Shown piece by piece: positions 11,724 to 23,447 of a stretch of 64,000 nt of DNA. Under the pieces are notes generated by a model that had not been told where the DNA came from, ran no database searches, and worked only from the letters and a program-made list of their open reading frames with translations. Within the stretch, counting starts at the first letter, position 1, and every line of letters begins with the position of its first letter. A program made the translations under genes and the position numbers. Origin of the DNA: Allium sativum (lineage: Eukaryota; Streptophyta; Magnoliopsida; Asparagales; Amaryllidaceae); the NCBI GenBank assembly GCA_030737875.1, contig CM060920.1:478298861-478362860 (forward strand). Reading direction: 5' to 3'.

Positions 11724-14707
11724 ACTGTGAAAACCCGTAACTTCCCCGTAAAGGAAAGCGCGGATAGTTCGAGAACAAGCCACAACAGAACGCAGACGGG
11801 AGAACATTTCATTGTATATTACAACAATTCCATCAGAATACAAGAATAGACAAAGTATAAATGAATATTACACAGAAATATCAGAGATTTAGATTACATT
11901 TAAATACATCGCAGCGGAAAATAATACAATACACAACTGAAGGAGATATACGGATACAAAGCTTTCCGGATATCGTTCCAGCTGTAAACCAGGATCCTGT
12001 GAATATAAATCTGCAAAACCAAAACTACTAGCTGCCCGTGTCGAAAATAAGGGCACCCAGAGTTTAGGTTAAAACAATAAACTCCAGGTTAGTCATGGGA
12101 CTGGTGTGAGAACTAAAACAGTTATTAATCTTTATTTTTAAAGTTAGGTAAGTCAAGGGACCACGCCGTATAACACGGAACGGGTTTCCTCCCAAGAATA
12201 CCAGTGCATAAAACAAACAGCGCAATGCTAAATAAAGAAAAATGAAGCTATTATAAGACCCAGGTCCCATCACACAATGCAACGCAAGCCGGAGGATAGG
12301 GTTTTTACCTTATAATAGCCAAGAATGCTTGATACGTTTAAAAGAAATCATTTGATACTATTATAAGTGTATAGTGCATAAAACAACTTCAAATCATAAG
12401 TATCAATCATAGGCAGCATGAATGCCCCATACCACTATGTCGCCATATATAGTTTATACAATCAAAATCGCAAAGTCACGTATTTGTAAATTGGGTTTCC
12501 ATCTATGAACCGAGGCAAAAGATAGTCCTCAATCGATTCGAGACTCTCTAGCCCGAGCCTCAGGACCCAGACTCAGGTGGGCCCTTGGAACGTCAGGGCC
12601 GGTCCACCGATGTGGATTAAAATGCCTGAACACTGCGTTTCCCCGCCCTTTGGGGGCGTAAATGAGCCAACGAATGGCTCCATCGGACCCGGATCGTCCG
12701 ATCTAACCGAGGTGCCTCGCAATAGCAACAACCACACAGGTGAAAAGTATATAAATGTCAGGGCTGGTAGGTCACTGACACCACCCTAGCTAGAAAGAAA
12801 CGCATGCCCTCCCTGAGGTCCTCTCCCGTTTCTGGTTCACAACCGGGGTGTGAGGCTTGCGAATTCACGTTACACAAAGCTATGCCACACAGGCGGTGCT
12901 TTGATCATCAACCACAAGACTTTGCTTTTCAACAGAAGCCTTCATCATTTGCCACTTAGGCATGCCACACAGGCAATTCACTCTATGCGTTTGATATCCA
13001 TCAGTATATAACCCCTGAGCTCGTACGTCTCAGAGAAGGGCGTTAAGCAAGAGAATAAATTCTCAATCGCCAAACAGATATATATTTAATAGAAATCAAT
13101 CACACAGACTAAAATCCAATGTCAGACACACAGTCCATTTACAAGTCCGTTCTGGGTCTGAACGAAACCGGAGGAACCTAGTACCCCGCATATCCATCGA
13201 TCTCCAAGTACGTCTGGACGATCACCAACTGTTTCCATCTTCTTGGGTGTACAGCCCAATCAAGACCATCAGTAATTATCCAAACGACGTGAAGACCTCC
13301 GGTCTTCAACCACCGTCTTCATCTTCGACACCACATCGAATCAGTTATTCAGAATGGGATAAACCCGGTCTTTCTGAACAACTTGCGTATATATATAATA
13401 AACACGTGTTACACAAACACAACATACGCCTCATTCCAATTCAGAATATTCTTATATTTTGGGAAAGGTTCCCATTAAGTTTATCAAAGATAAATTCTTT
13501 AATCTCCTTTGAATAACAATTCAAACTAGTCGGGATTAGCGAACCATACCGAAGTAATCATTTATTTTAATTTCCCAATCCCAACCTATTCATCCCATGA
13601 AGTAAAACTGGTCATACTTCATATCTAACACCACGGTGTTATCGGTAAATTCAATTACCATTTCACGTTCAAATATAATTAAAGATTTAACTATCGCTTG
13701 GAGCAAAACTGGTGATACTCCATTCTCGATCTTTTCAATCTAATTAAAGATTCATTAAAACTCCACTTAGTTTTAATCTTTAACTGGGTTAAAGAATCAG
13801 TGTCATTTAAAACACGGTTCACGATAAACCCAAAATCACATTCCATTAATTATCGGGTTAAAGAACAAGTGTTATTTAAAACACTGTTCACGATAAACCC
13901 AAAAATCAATGCCAGTTCAATTTCAATTAAATATCATTTAATTGTTTTACTTCATTAAATCTAAATAAAAAGATTTAATCTTTTCTCAACTGGGTTCAAG
14001 AACAGTGTTGATGAAGACACCATTCACGACAAACCCAAATCACATTTGATATCAAATAAAAGGCTCTGAATAGAAAATATATCGGCTTATATTCAATATC
14101 AAATTCTACGACTAACAATGTCGTATTGGAAATAACGATATAAATATCTTTCAAATTTCCATAACAACATCTGTATAATCACGAATTCCAATATCGAAAT
14201 AATCCAAAGACAATTTCGATTCAAAATCCCTTCCAATGCAATTATTGGAAATTCTGGTTATATTTCAAAACCATTTTCAAATTCAATTTATTTATTTAAA
14301 AACAAATAGAATTTTAATTCTAGTTCAAAACTTGTTCATTTCGATAAAAATCTATTTTTATCTTTTCAAATATGGAGTTTTTCATCCCAATTCTTCCCAA
14401 ATCATTTCTTATGATTTCACACAAATTATTATTATTTTTAATAATTTTATCAAGGCCCGTATAGTCGATTTCCATCAATGGTCATCGAACTGCACTTATA
14501 GCGACCTTTTCCAAATTTGATTTGGACATAATTCCAAATCCAACCGTTAGATTTCAAATTCCTAATATTCGTTAGAAAGCTCTTTTCGATATGAACCCAA
14601 CGGTTCCGGTTTTAGGAGAATCCGACGGTCAGATCTCCCGCAATGTCCGCACGAAGTCAATGGTCGAAATTCACGAACTACCGCGGCGCGGCGCGTTCCA
14701 TTCAGGC

Positions 14708-14752
14708 TATTATATTATATATATATATATATATAATATATATAATATATAC
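14708..14752. repeat. TA microsatellite in the 5' LTR
   Basis: Imperfect TA run, slightly longer than its partner at 7324-7365 in the 3' LTR. Confidence 0.85.
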
Positions 14753-14917
14753 TTCGTCGATTTCCTTTTAAAACGTATTATATAAATCGTTTTAAATTCG
14801 TTTTCAAAATGATTTCAACTTCATTTCAAATTCAAATCAAAATTGAAATTTTCCTTATAAATTCGTTTTAAATTCATTTCAAATTGGTTTCAATTCAAAT
14901 TGATTTCTAATTCAATT

Positions 14918-15200
14918 TCAGTTCGTTTTCAGTTCAATTCAATTTCAATTCGAATTCATTTATATTCAATTTCAATTCGAATTCACTTCTATTCAATTTC
15001 AATTCGAATTCATTTCTATTCAACTTCAATTCGAGTTCACTTCTATTCAATTTCAATTCGAATTCACTTCTATTCAATTTCAATTTGAATTCATTTCTAT
15101 TCAATTTAATTCGAATTCACTTCTATTCAATTTAATTCGAATTCACTTCTATTCAATTTCAATTTGAATTCATTTCTATTCAATTTAATTTGAATTCCAA
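14918..15200. repeat. 25-27-bp minisatellite in the 5' LTR
   Basis: Same array as 7528-7810, with nearly the same unit order and number. Confidence 0.9.
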
Positions 15201-16115
15201 TTCTTTCCAAAATTTCAGATTTTGAAATCACTTTCGATATTCATTATAAAATGAATGAAATCGATATAAATATCGTTCACGTTAAAATGGCGTCAATCTA
15301 ATCAACACGGCTTCATATATTTCTATTTTCAAATATTCTATTTCAAATATTTCTTTTTCAAATATTTCTATTCAAATATTTCTTTTTTCAAATATTTCTA
15401 TTCAAATATTTCTTTTTCGAATATTTCTATTCAAAACTGGAAGGACGCCCAATCAATTACCATATAATGTTAATTATATGGAATTTCTACACCACATATA
15501 CACAATAACAACGATGAATAATCAACCATCATCCAAAGTGCATTCTACACTGTATAAGCATCAAATATAAATATTTAACGCTCATAACAGTCTGTCAATC
15601 AATCGATCGACATACAACTAAACAATCGGGATTAGTGTACGTCAAATATCATCCCGATACCCGTGTGGGGCTTCAAACAATCAAACACAGATTTTATTTG
15701 TGGAGTTGGGTGATGTGTAAAATTTATTGTCCCAATCAATATCAGTCAAATGTGTGTATATAAACAAATCTTCCGATTTGTTTATTTTTATTTCATTTCA
15801 TATACACGTTAAAAATTCTATTTTTAACTATAAAATATTTTTAACTATATAAATATTTTATTTCATTTCACATCACATCACACAATCAACCACACATCAA
15901 AATCAAACAAACAAGCATACAAGCCGTCCATGGTCTGTGGACGACGGGTGTCGGGTGCTACTAAACACCGTCTGCATCCTAGTATATATTTTAACTAGAA
16001 AAACAAAATTAAAAGGTGAGAAGTTCTCACAGATAGCTATCCGATCCCACGACTCTTCTTATGTAGAAATCTTCGCTGTTCTTGCCTCTTGTCACTTTCT
16101 TTGCCCGTATTCTCT

Positions 16116-16672
16116 ACATATGTAAAAATCGAATTTTTACTTCGCTATTCAACGTATAAAAATCGAATTTTTATTTCGCTATTCAATATATAAAAATCGA
16201 ATTTTTACTTCGCTATTCAATATATAAAAATCAAATTTTTACTTCGCTATTCAATATATAAAAATCGAATTTTTACTTTGCTATTCAATATATAAAAATC
16301 GAATTTTTACTTCGCTATTCAATATATAAAAATCGAATTTTTACTATGCTATTCAATATAAAAATCGAATTTTTACTTCGCTATTCAATATATAAAAATC
16401 GAATTTTTACTTCGCTATTCAATATATAAAAATCGAATTTTTACTATGCTATTCAATATATAAAAATCAAAATTTTACTTCGCTATTCAATATATAAAAA
16501 TCGAATTTTTACTTCGCTATTCAATATATAAAAATCGAATTTTTACTTCGCTATTCAATATATAAAAATCGAATTTTTACTTCGCTATTCAATATATAAA
16601 AATCGAATTTTTACTATGCTATTCAATATATAAAAATCGAATTTTTACTTCGCTATTCAATATATAAAAATC
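16116..16672. repeat. 34-bp minisatellite in the 5' LTR (about 16 units)
   Basis: Same unit as 8726-9250. The array is about one unit longer, and one unit near 16354 is shortened by 4 bp. This shows that the array has changed since the two LTRs were copied from one template. Confidence 0.92.
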
Positions 16673-16954
16673 GTATCTTTCCTATTTTAAAAATCTAATC
16701 TTTTCTATTTTAAAAATCTAATCTTTTCTATTTTAAAAATCTAATCTTTTCTATTTTAAAAATATCTCTAACTTATGATAAAAATCCTATCTTTATTGCG
16801 GATCTATACACATATAAAAAATCATATTTTTCTACACTAAAACATATAGGAAAAATGATAATTTCCTACACTAAAAATAATAAATAAAACTCACTTTATT
16901 TATCAGAAGAAGGAGGGGTTTCAGTCGGATTTGGTGGAGATGGACGGAGCGGTG

Positions 16955-17205
16955 GCGGTGGAAGGGGGGGGGGGTGTGCGCGTCTCAGCAGGGAAAGGGG
17001 GGGTCGCGACTGGCGCAGGTGGGGGGGGGGGGGGTCGCGACTGGCGCAGGTGGGTTGGTCGCGATTGGCGCAGGTGGGGGGGGGGGGGGGGGCGTTGGCT
17101 CGGCGGCGGCGCGATCCGTTCTTTCGTTTTTTATTTTTTATTTTGGTAAGGAACGGTAGGGGAGAGAGAGAAGAGGGAAATGAGGGGGGAGGGGGCTTTT
17201 TATAT
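16955..17205. repeat. G-rich low-complexity tract in the 5' LTR
   Basis: Counterpart of 9540-9780 with longer G runs (up to about 18) and an extra GCGCAGGT unit. G runs of this length are also prone to sequencing and assembly error. Confidence 0.8.
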
Positions 17206-18103
17206 AAATATATATATTTTTATTTTATTTTAATCCAAAAAGTAAGTTTTTATTTCGACCTCGAAACGAGACCCACCGTCTGTCGTCCCTAGCTAATTAC
17301 CCCCATTCCGAACACAATGGGATATGTATCGCAAGCTGATTCGACTGTTTCGATCAGTTTTCGTCAAAATCAAAATATAACTCTATATATTGAATTTGAA
17401 CACGCATTTCAGTTTACCGGGGCCACATACTAACTCGAAAAATTCCAGAAAAATATTCTCTAGCTTCGTATTGACGATACGGTCCTAACAAAACTAGTTT
17501 CGTCGAATTCTGAGACCGTTTGAAAAATGGCCATTTTCCAGTCGATTAAAATCAACTGAAACTGGTCAAACGCGTTTTCCTTTGCCACGCTCACATATTG
17601 ATTCGAAAAATTACGAAAATTGAAATCTAGCAATAACTTTACATCTCGGATCCAACAGAAGTGGTTTCGTCGAAATCCGAGGTCGTTTGCAAAATTTCCA
17701 TTTTAAGGGCCTGAATTCCATAGCGGCTATTCAGAATTTTCAACTGGACATATCTTTTGATTCCCGCTATGAAATTTCAATTTTTTGGATTTGTTGGAAA
17801 GATATTCTCTATTAGATTCTATTATTTTTGGTTTCACTAAAATCCGGTTTATTTTGAATCCTGTACATTCTTTTGAATTTTGAAATCGAATTATCGAACT
17901 ACCGCGCCATTTTCAATTCCTTTTATAAATATAAATAAATATTTATATTCTATCGTCGATTCAAACGAATATATACGTTCGAATTATATTCAAAATAAAT
18001 TTCTCGTCGATATTATTTAAAATAATTCATTTTAAATAATCAAAATTCGCTAAAATTGCCAAAATAAAAATTTTAAACTGGCCCAGATTTCCGGGTTATT
18101 ACA

Positions 18104-18108
18104 GAATG
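18104..18108. repeat. Target-site duplication GAATG, right copy
   Basis: Perfect match to 4325-4329, directly after LTR end TTATTACA. Confidence 0.95.
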
Positions 18109-21072
18109 TGGAGATACCTTCCACCGACTGCTCGTCCGGAGTTACAATAGAAACCCCAGCAGATTAGGGAACAATAATTTCAGATATTAACGGGTCATAG
18201 GGGTTATACTCGTCGACCCCAGAAGTCTTAAGCTCCACAACTGAGCTTGAACCCTCAACAACTTTGTTCTTGCCCTTGAGCTTAAGACTCTCTTCCTCCA
18301 TAGACTCTTTAATCAGACATTTGCCCTCTACCAGTACCTCAAGTTCTTCACCTTTAAGAAAAGTCTGCATAAGCTGATCCTCGTCGATGGTTTCAACCTG
18401 TAAGCACTGCTTTTCACCTTCAACAATCTGGTCCCATACATTGATCAAAGTGGTAGGATAATTCTTGATCCCTGAAATGTCTCGAGTTCGAATGATCTGA
18501 GCAAAATAGTCCATCAACAATTCATCAAATCCTTCTATCTCTTGCTCAGCCGCGATGAGTTTAGCAGTAGCATCAGATGCAGATTCTAGAGCTTTACTGG
18601 CATGCCCTTCAGCAAGGACTGCTCTTTACTCGGCTTGACCGAGCTTGTCTTTCAAAGTCACCTTTTCTTTCTCCTAAGCAGCTTTTTCCGCGGCAAAGCG
18701 GTCATGTGATGTCTTCAACTCAGTATTAGCCGACTTGAGATCTTCTATCTCCTTTTTTCATAGCTATATGCTCTTGGCTGTTCGAATCAAGCTCAAGATG
18801 GAAACGTTTTTTCGCATCCTCTAACTGTGTTTTGTAGCTTTCAGCGTCCCTTTGAGCTAAGGCAAGAAGAGATTGAGTATCTTCGAGTTATTTCTCAGCC
18901 TTGTCCCTGGCCTTGATATCGTGTTCTGCCTTTTCTTTAACTCTGGCCACATCTATTTCCAGACGGTGGATAACCTCTGAAAGCTTCTTGGCATGCTTCT
19001 TTATTGCCCTATATTGTGTATCCACATGACTTACTCAGTCCACGACTTCTGTGTCCCAATCATCGGAAATTGGCTCGAGATCTGGAACGAAGAGCATCTT
19101 GACAAAATTGATGTCGGGGAACTGCTCCCGTAGACGCTCCAGCTTTGCATGATTTTCGGGGGTAAGGGTCACCTTCTGTGCAGTGGTAATATTAATGTTT
19201 CCTTGTCCGGATGGGACGAGAGCTTTCTCTCCCTTTTCCAAGCCTTTGCTCAAGTCTTTACGCTTTTCCTTGGATTCATGATGCTTCTTGGAGGACTTAT
19301 CCTGAGGAGGGATACCCTTCGGTGGAATCAGAGCTTTGGGAAGTTTTTACCTCCTGCGTGTGGCACTTGACGACTGTGGAGCTTTTAGGGATCTTGCCTT
19401 GAAGGAGAGAGAGAGAGCGCGAAGAATGAGGCTGAAAAGAATCATAGTGTTTTTTACTATCTCTTCCCCGACTATCACTGCGATCATGCTCGGTTGCGGG
19501 ATTGAATCTGGGCGTGCACTCATGAAGTTCACGATGAGAATAGGAGCGACGATGAGGCATTTTCCTGCAAAAGTAACAAGCAAGTATAAGAACCATGAGT
19601 ACATACAGTGTATGAATGTTGTGACACATGGTGCATGTGATATGTGTGTGTCCCGTGTGATCCCCCCTAACATACCGGGACCCGGAGCTAGGCTCGTCTG
19701 TACAGTTCCCTTTTCTTTGATAGGAGTGGATTCTTCCTTGGAGATAGGAAGAACGGTTCCGCTCCAAAATCCTCCGATGTGTAAATGTTATCTGGCAAGG
19801 GGAGTTTGTCTAAATCCCCATATATATGTTCCTCTGTTAAAAATCATGAGTCGAGGGCTTAGTTGGCGGCGGCGTCTTGGGAGAAGTCTCCCTTTCAGGG
19901 ATGGAAACATCCTTTGGTTCGTCGGCTCGAACTTCACCTCCTTTGCATATGTTCATCTCTTTGTCATCTTGAACGTCCATAGATAAAGGACTTTAAGGAA
20001 ACTCGATTGTCTTTGTAGCTTCCGTGGTTGCTTCCTCCTCGGCCGGGGGCATACTACTAGATTCCCCAATTATCTGAGTAGGGGGCACATACTTGTAAGG
20101 CCCGCCACCCTGACCAAGCCGAAATCTTACATCAAGAGAATGATGTTTATGAAGGTTCTCATCAGTTATGCACTTCTTGATTTTGTAAAAATCTGAGTTG
20201 CTTTTTACAAGGCGAGGCAAGCGATCTTCGTACATTTTAACCTCTTGCTTTTAGTGGTTGGGAACTGTGAAAAGAAATTAAGTATTAGTATATTGCTTTA
20301 TGCAATCAAAGCAGATACTGAAGGATCTAAAACCTACTTGACTGCAACCACCTCCTCGCACAACCAGCCTGATGCTTTATATAAAACCACTCAGATTAAG
20401 CATCCCCAGGTTGCTATGTCCCTCACTCAGGACTTTCCTTGCAGGGATAGACTCAAAGAAAACAAAATTCGGAGTCCTTATCGAACGATGTTTAAAATGG
20501 CAATAAAAGTTCAAGTCCTTATAAACTAGCTCGGTTCCAAGAATTTCTGCGTATGCAATGTATAAGGTATATAGAGCAGCGTACGCATTGGGGTGAAGCT
20601 ACATAGGAGAAATATGCAGTCGTCTTAAGAGACCAACTACAATAGGAGGAAACGGAGGAATGTCGCCTATTAAGCACATGACCTTACTGATGGCCATATA
20701 CCCCTCCGGAGCAGAATGGGGTCTATCCCCTTTCTCTGGGGTTTTAACATCATCCCATGGGATCCCGTGCCTTAAGCAGAGTTTCTTTAATTTTAAATCA
20801 TCCAGTTTGAAAGTCTTGGAATCACTCGGATCGCCTAACTTTTTGACACCCTCAAGTTCGTTTGGGGCACGGATATCTCCAATCCCATCCTATTCTTCTT
20901 CCTCAAGTGATGTGCTTTCAAAAGGTGTTGATTCTGCATTAATATCCGTTTCATAATCAGATCCACAATTATTCCAATTCGGGTCAGACAGAAGTATGTC
21001 AGGATTATAATAACTTGACGATTCTGGATCTACACTTTTCTCTGATAGTCTTGCCGAATGCCTGCCCGACAT
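18109..21072 (-). pseudogene. 5' portion of a Transposase_28-like ('putative gypsy-type transposon') gene, antisense in a Tat-like element
   Basis: The minus strand starts at 21072 with MSGRHSARLSEKS and an acidic Ser-rich N-terminus. A conserved block follows around 20560-20700 with DIPPFPPIVVGLLRRLHISP and then LHPNAYAALYTLYIAYAE. The pattern 'PPFP..LL..L.I.P.QLHPN' is the one I associate with Pfam Transposase_28. A block FYKIKKCITDE follows near 20165-20195. From about 19260 down to 18500 the product is Lys/Glu-rich and predicted coiled coil (for example AKKLSEVIHRLEIDVARVKE). At least one intron seems likely between about 20340 and 20240. Stops interrupt it at 20890-20892, 20599-20601 and 19991-19993 and at several later points, mostly where Gln is expected. 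The 13.8-kb insertion separates it from its tail at 3640-4329. It runs opposite to the LTR at 22668-23447, as known for extra antisense ORFs of Tat-lineage elements. Its role is unknown. Confidence 0.65.
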
Positions 21073-22650
21073 GTCTGTTGTGCTAAAAACAAGTATAGGA
21101 AAGAATTAGAGCGTAAATACCCGTGAACCCCATGTGTGCAAGTGCTAAGTGTGCCAGTGTGTGCAATACCGAAAGGAAAACGCGAAATAAAGCAAACAAG
21201 AGTGTGATTGGTTGTCATATGTCTTCAAGTTATATCCTCGTTCAGTCCAGAGTATTGTGTGTGGAGGCTCTAACCTAACTGTTCATCGATTTATTCCAGT
21301 TATAGCTGATTCTCAACTGAAATACATGTTATTGAAACGTTTAATTAACGGATGCTACTTGTTTAGGCAAAGTTCAAGCATAAGGACAAGGCTCGGAAGT
21401 AAGTTAATTTTTGTGTGCATAATTTTGTGGCCCAGCTCGTGATAAGGGTTCGGCTCGTGATAGGGGTAACTCGTGAAATAGCAACGACTTGCGAATAGGA
21501 TTGGGTCGTGGCATGGGCTTATCCATGTGAGGCTTACAATTGGAAAGCGGCTTGCCCCTCGAACCCGTTCGTATATCTCGACCCGCCCGCTAGACAGCTT
21601 TGGTTAGCCCACCAGTTCCATGAATGAGTCTCTTCCATTGACTCGCGTCCTTCTTGTGGCTTCCATTAGCTCATGCTCTCACTTGACGACCCGCTCGTGA
21701 ATAAGGGTCACGATCCGACTAAAGGAAGCACACCTCTTTCTCTGCCCTAGAACCTTCCATCTCCACGAACGGATTCCTACAACAAGAGTTACTCTCAAAA
21801 TCCCTTGCTCAATACATTCATACTCTCCTCCCTTTCAATTCCCGACTTGGCAATTCGATCTCAAGCTTGAGAACAAACGACAACACTCCGCCGCTTTCTC
21901 CTCTCGGGTTGCTCGACGATCGATCAACACACACCCTCAAAGCCATCGCCTGAACGTCGTCATAACCACCAATGCCAATGGCGGCCCTAGACACTACAAT
22001 ATTGAAGCTTTCGAAGAGGGATGACAGATTAAGGATGTAAATTGAAATAAGAACAAACGACTTCGTAATACCTATACGGTCGATTTGAAGCTTGCGATTT
22101 GATTAAGGCAACAACTAATGTTTTGGATTTGGGAAACTAGGTTTACATAATAAAAGAAAGTAAATAAAAGAGAAAGGTGAAATTGCTTTTATAAGGGTAA
22201 GGTTGGGCTGTTTGTATTCCACATGGAAAAAGGGGCCCGATTAAAGTTTATGGCCCGATCTTCTAGCACAAGCATGGTCCGATCCGAAGAAGATGGCCCA
22301 TGACCTAATTTAACAAATGGATTCTAATAATGATGGACAATGGAAATCAAAATTATTAATAGAGGGCATAAAACTAGCATAATGATGCAACACTTGTTGA
22401 CAAGTTTACTAAATTGAAAATTAAGGAACTTACTTGGAAACTTGTGCGCAGTATTGTCCAAAATGTAGATCACAAACGTGACAGAAAATATTGGAAAATG
22501 AAATCCCTATTTATACCTGTCTCGATACATCAAAAAGCATGATTTCATGAAGAGATGCGATTATGCAAACCAACGCAACCATCCGTGCTCATCAATTCAG
22601 GAACAGACATGTTGATGATTTCAAAGCACGTTTCATCATCGAGAAAACGT
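21073..22650. other. Non-coding interior of the Tat-like element between the antisense gene and the polypurine tract
   Basis: No conserved coding sequence is visible. The stretch is rich in repeated CTCGTGA and CGTGA-type words (21430-21720), which also recur inside the adjoining LTR (22820-22960). The 5' leader and promoter of the reverse-strand gene must lie near 21073-21230 if it was ever expressed; I could not identify a core promoter. Confidence 0.5.
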
Positions 22651-22667
22651 ACTTTGAGGGGGCAAAA
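22651..22667 (+). other. Polypurine tract of the Tat-like element
   Basis: ACTTTGAGGGGGCAAAA directly precedes the LTR start TGTTGGCTTGC. GAGGGGGCAAA next to TGTTGG is a familiar polypurine tract and LTR junction in plant gypsy elements and sets the element's orientation as plus. Confidence 0.8.
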
Positions 22668-23447
22668 TGTTGGCTTGCTTTTGGACCAAGCCACCACAGA
22701 CTTAAGTACTCACTACTATATAGCTTTACTACTCAGCTCGTAGTTCTTCTCTCACGTGTGGCTCATGAGCACCCCTCACATGCGTCTAGTGAGCACCTTC
22801 TTTCTTCGGCTCTAATCAACTCGTGACATGAGTTGAAGACCCTCTCGTGTCATGTAGTCACGACCCACTCATGACATGTAGTCATGATCCGCTAGCGACA
22901 AAGGATCACGAACCATTCATATATATGAGTCACGAACTGACTTTGCACCCAGGGAACGTGGCTACGACTTGGTCAACCTCTACCAACCCACGAACCGCAT
23001 TTCAGGGATCCAATGACATGTGTAGATAACAGATGGTCTGATTATTTCTCCATCTACTCACGAATGGCTCCGAAATCCTCGGGATTGGTGCCACGTATCT
23101 TCACGAACCGCCTGCAGAAATCACCTATAAATAGCCCAATACTTGGCATTTTTGAGGATATTTTGGCAATTGAGAGTTCTGATTCCACCATTACCATACT
23201 TCCTCCATTTCTAATCAGAAATATATCAAATTTGTTGAGTGAATTATCGTTGTAAATGTGAAATTGAGAGGAAATTGTGATTGTACTTGCATTTAATGAA
23301 TGCTCAAAGTCATATAAAGTGGACATAGGCTCTTTAACACTGAACCACTATAAATTTGGTATGTTTGCTGCATTTTCTTTCAGTTCTAGCTTTAATTCTC
23401 CGTGAATTGATATAATTTGGGTGTTAGAACCACTTTTTGGTCTAACA
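22668..23447 (+). repeat. 3' LTR of a Tat-lineage-like gypsy element
   Basis: The LTR starts TGTTGG after the polypurine tract and probably ends in TCTAACA at 23447. It contains a TATA box at 23126-23134. Near 23318-23350 it holds the words GTGGACATAGGC and GAACCAC, which typically sit near the 3' end of such plant LTRs. Upstream (left) are the antisense Transposase_28-like gene and, beyond it, unrelated insertions. The 5' LTR and pol are not in the window, so the target duplication cannot be tested. Confidence 0.75.
23126..23134 (+). promoter_or_regulatory. TATA box of the Tat-like LTR
   Basis: TATAAATAG preceded by CACC lies within the LTR in plus orientation, about 460 bp after the LTR start. 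This supports the plus orientation of the element independently of the polypurine tract. Confidence 0.7.

Larger units (their letters stand above)
10683..11725 (-). mobile_element. 1043-bp internal region without gag or pol
   Basis: The internal segment lies between the polypurine tract and the primer-binding site. No frame here shows a zinc knuckle, protease, reverse transcriptase or integrase motif. The frames at 11285-11494 and 11591-11812 are short and unmatched, and the second runs out of the LTR through the primer site. The end near the tract carries the GTCCCCGAAA block that also appears next to the tract of the chromovirus at 45264 and of the fragment at 54617, so this segment shares ancestry with the 3' end of gypsy elements. 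A 29-bp near-palindrome lies at 11357-11385. Confidence 0.85.
4330..18103 (-). mobile_element. 13.8-kb non-autonomous LTR retrotransposon with giant LTRs and a minimal interior (LARD-like)
   Basis: Two nearly identical direct repeats, 4330-10682 (6353 bp) and 11726-18103 (6378 bp), flank a 1043-bp interior and are bounded by the GAATG duplication. On the minus strand each LTR begins TGTAATAACCCGG and ends GGTTTTCACA. A primer-binding site complementary to initiator Met-tRNA follows the 5' LTR (11711-11723), and a polypurine tract precedes the 3' LTR (10683-10694). No gag, protease, reverse transcriptase or integrase motif is found, so replication must rely on proteins supplied in trans. LTR start, primer site and tract resemble plant Ty3/gypsy elements, and a chromovirus is a plausible helper. 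High LTR identity by eye implies a recent insertion. It split a pre-existing gene in a Tat-like element. LTR and interior proportions are unusual: the LTRs make up over 90 percent of the element. Confidence 0.93.
11726..18103 (-). repeat. 5' LTR (6378 bp) of the giant-LTR element
   Basis: This is the direct repeat partner of 4330-10682 with only scattered substitutions and small length changes in tandem arrays. It would hold the promoter of the element. TATA-like sequences are too frequent in this AT-rich LTR to pick a start site with confidence. Confidence 0.95.

Noticed and set aside
19336..19986. 216-residue plus-strand frame
   Set aside because: It lies opposite the Transposase_28-like gene and has no recognisable motif. 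It is most likely a shadow frame.
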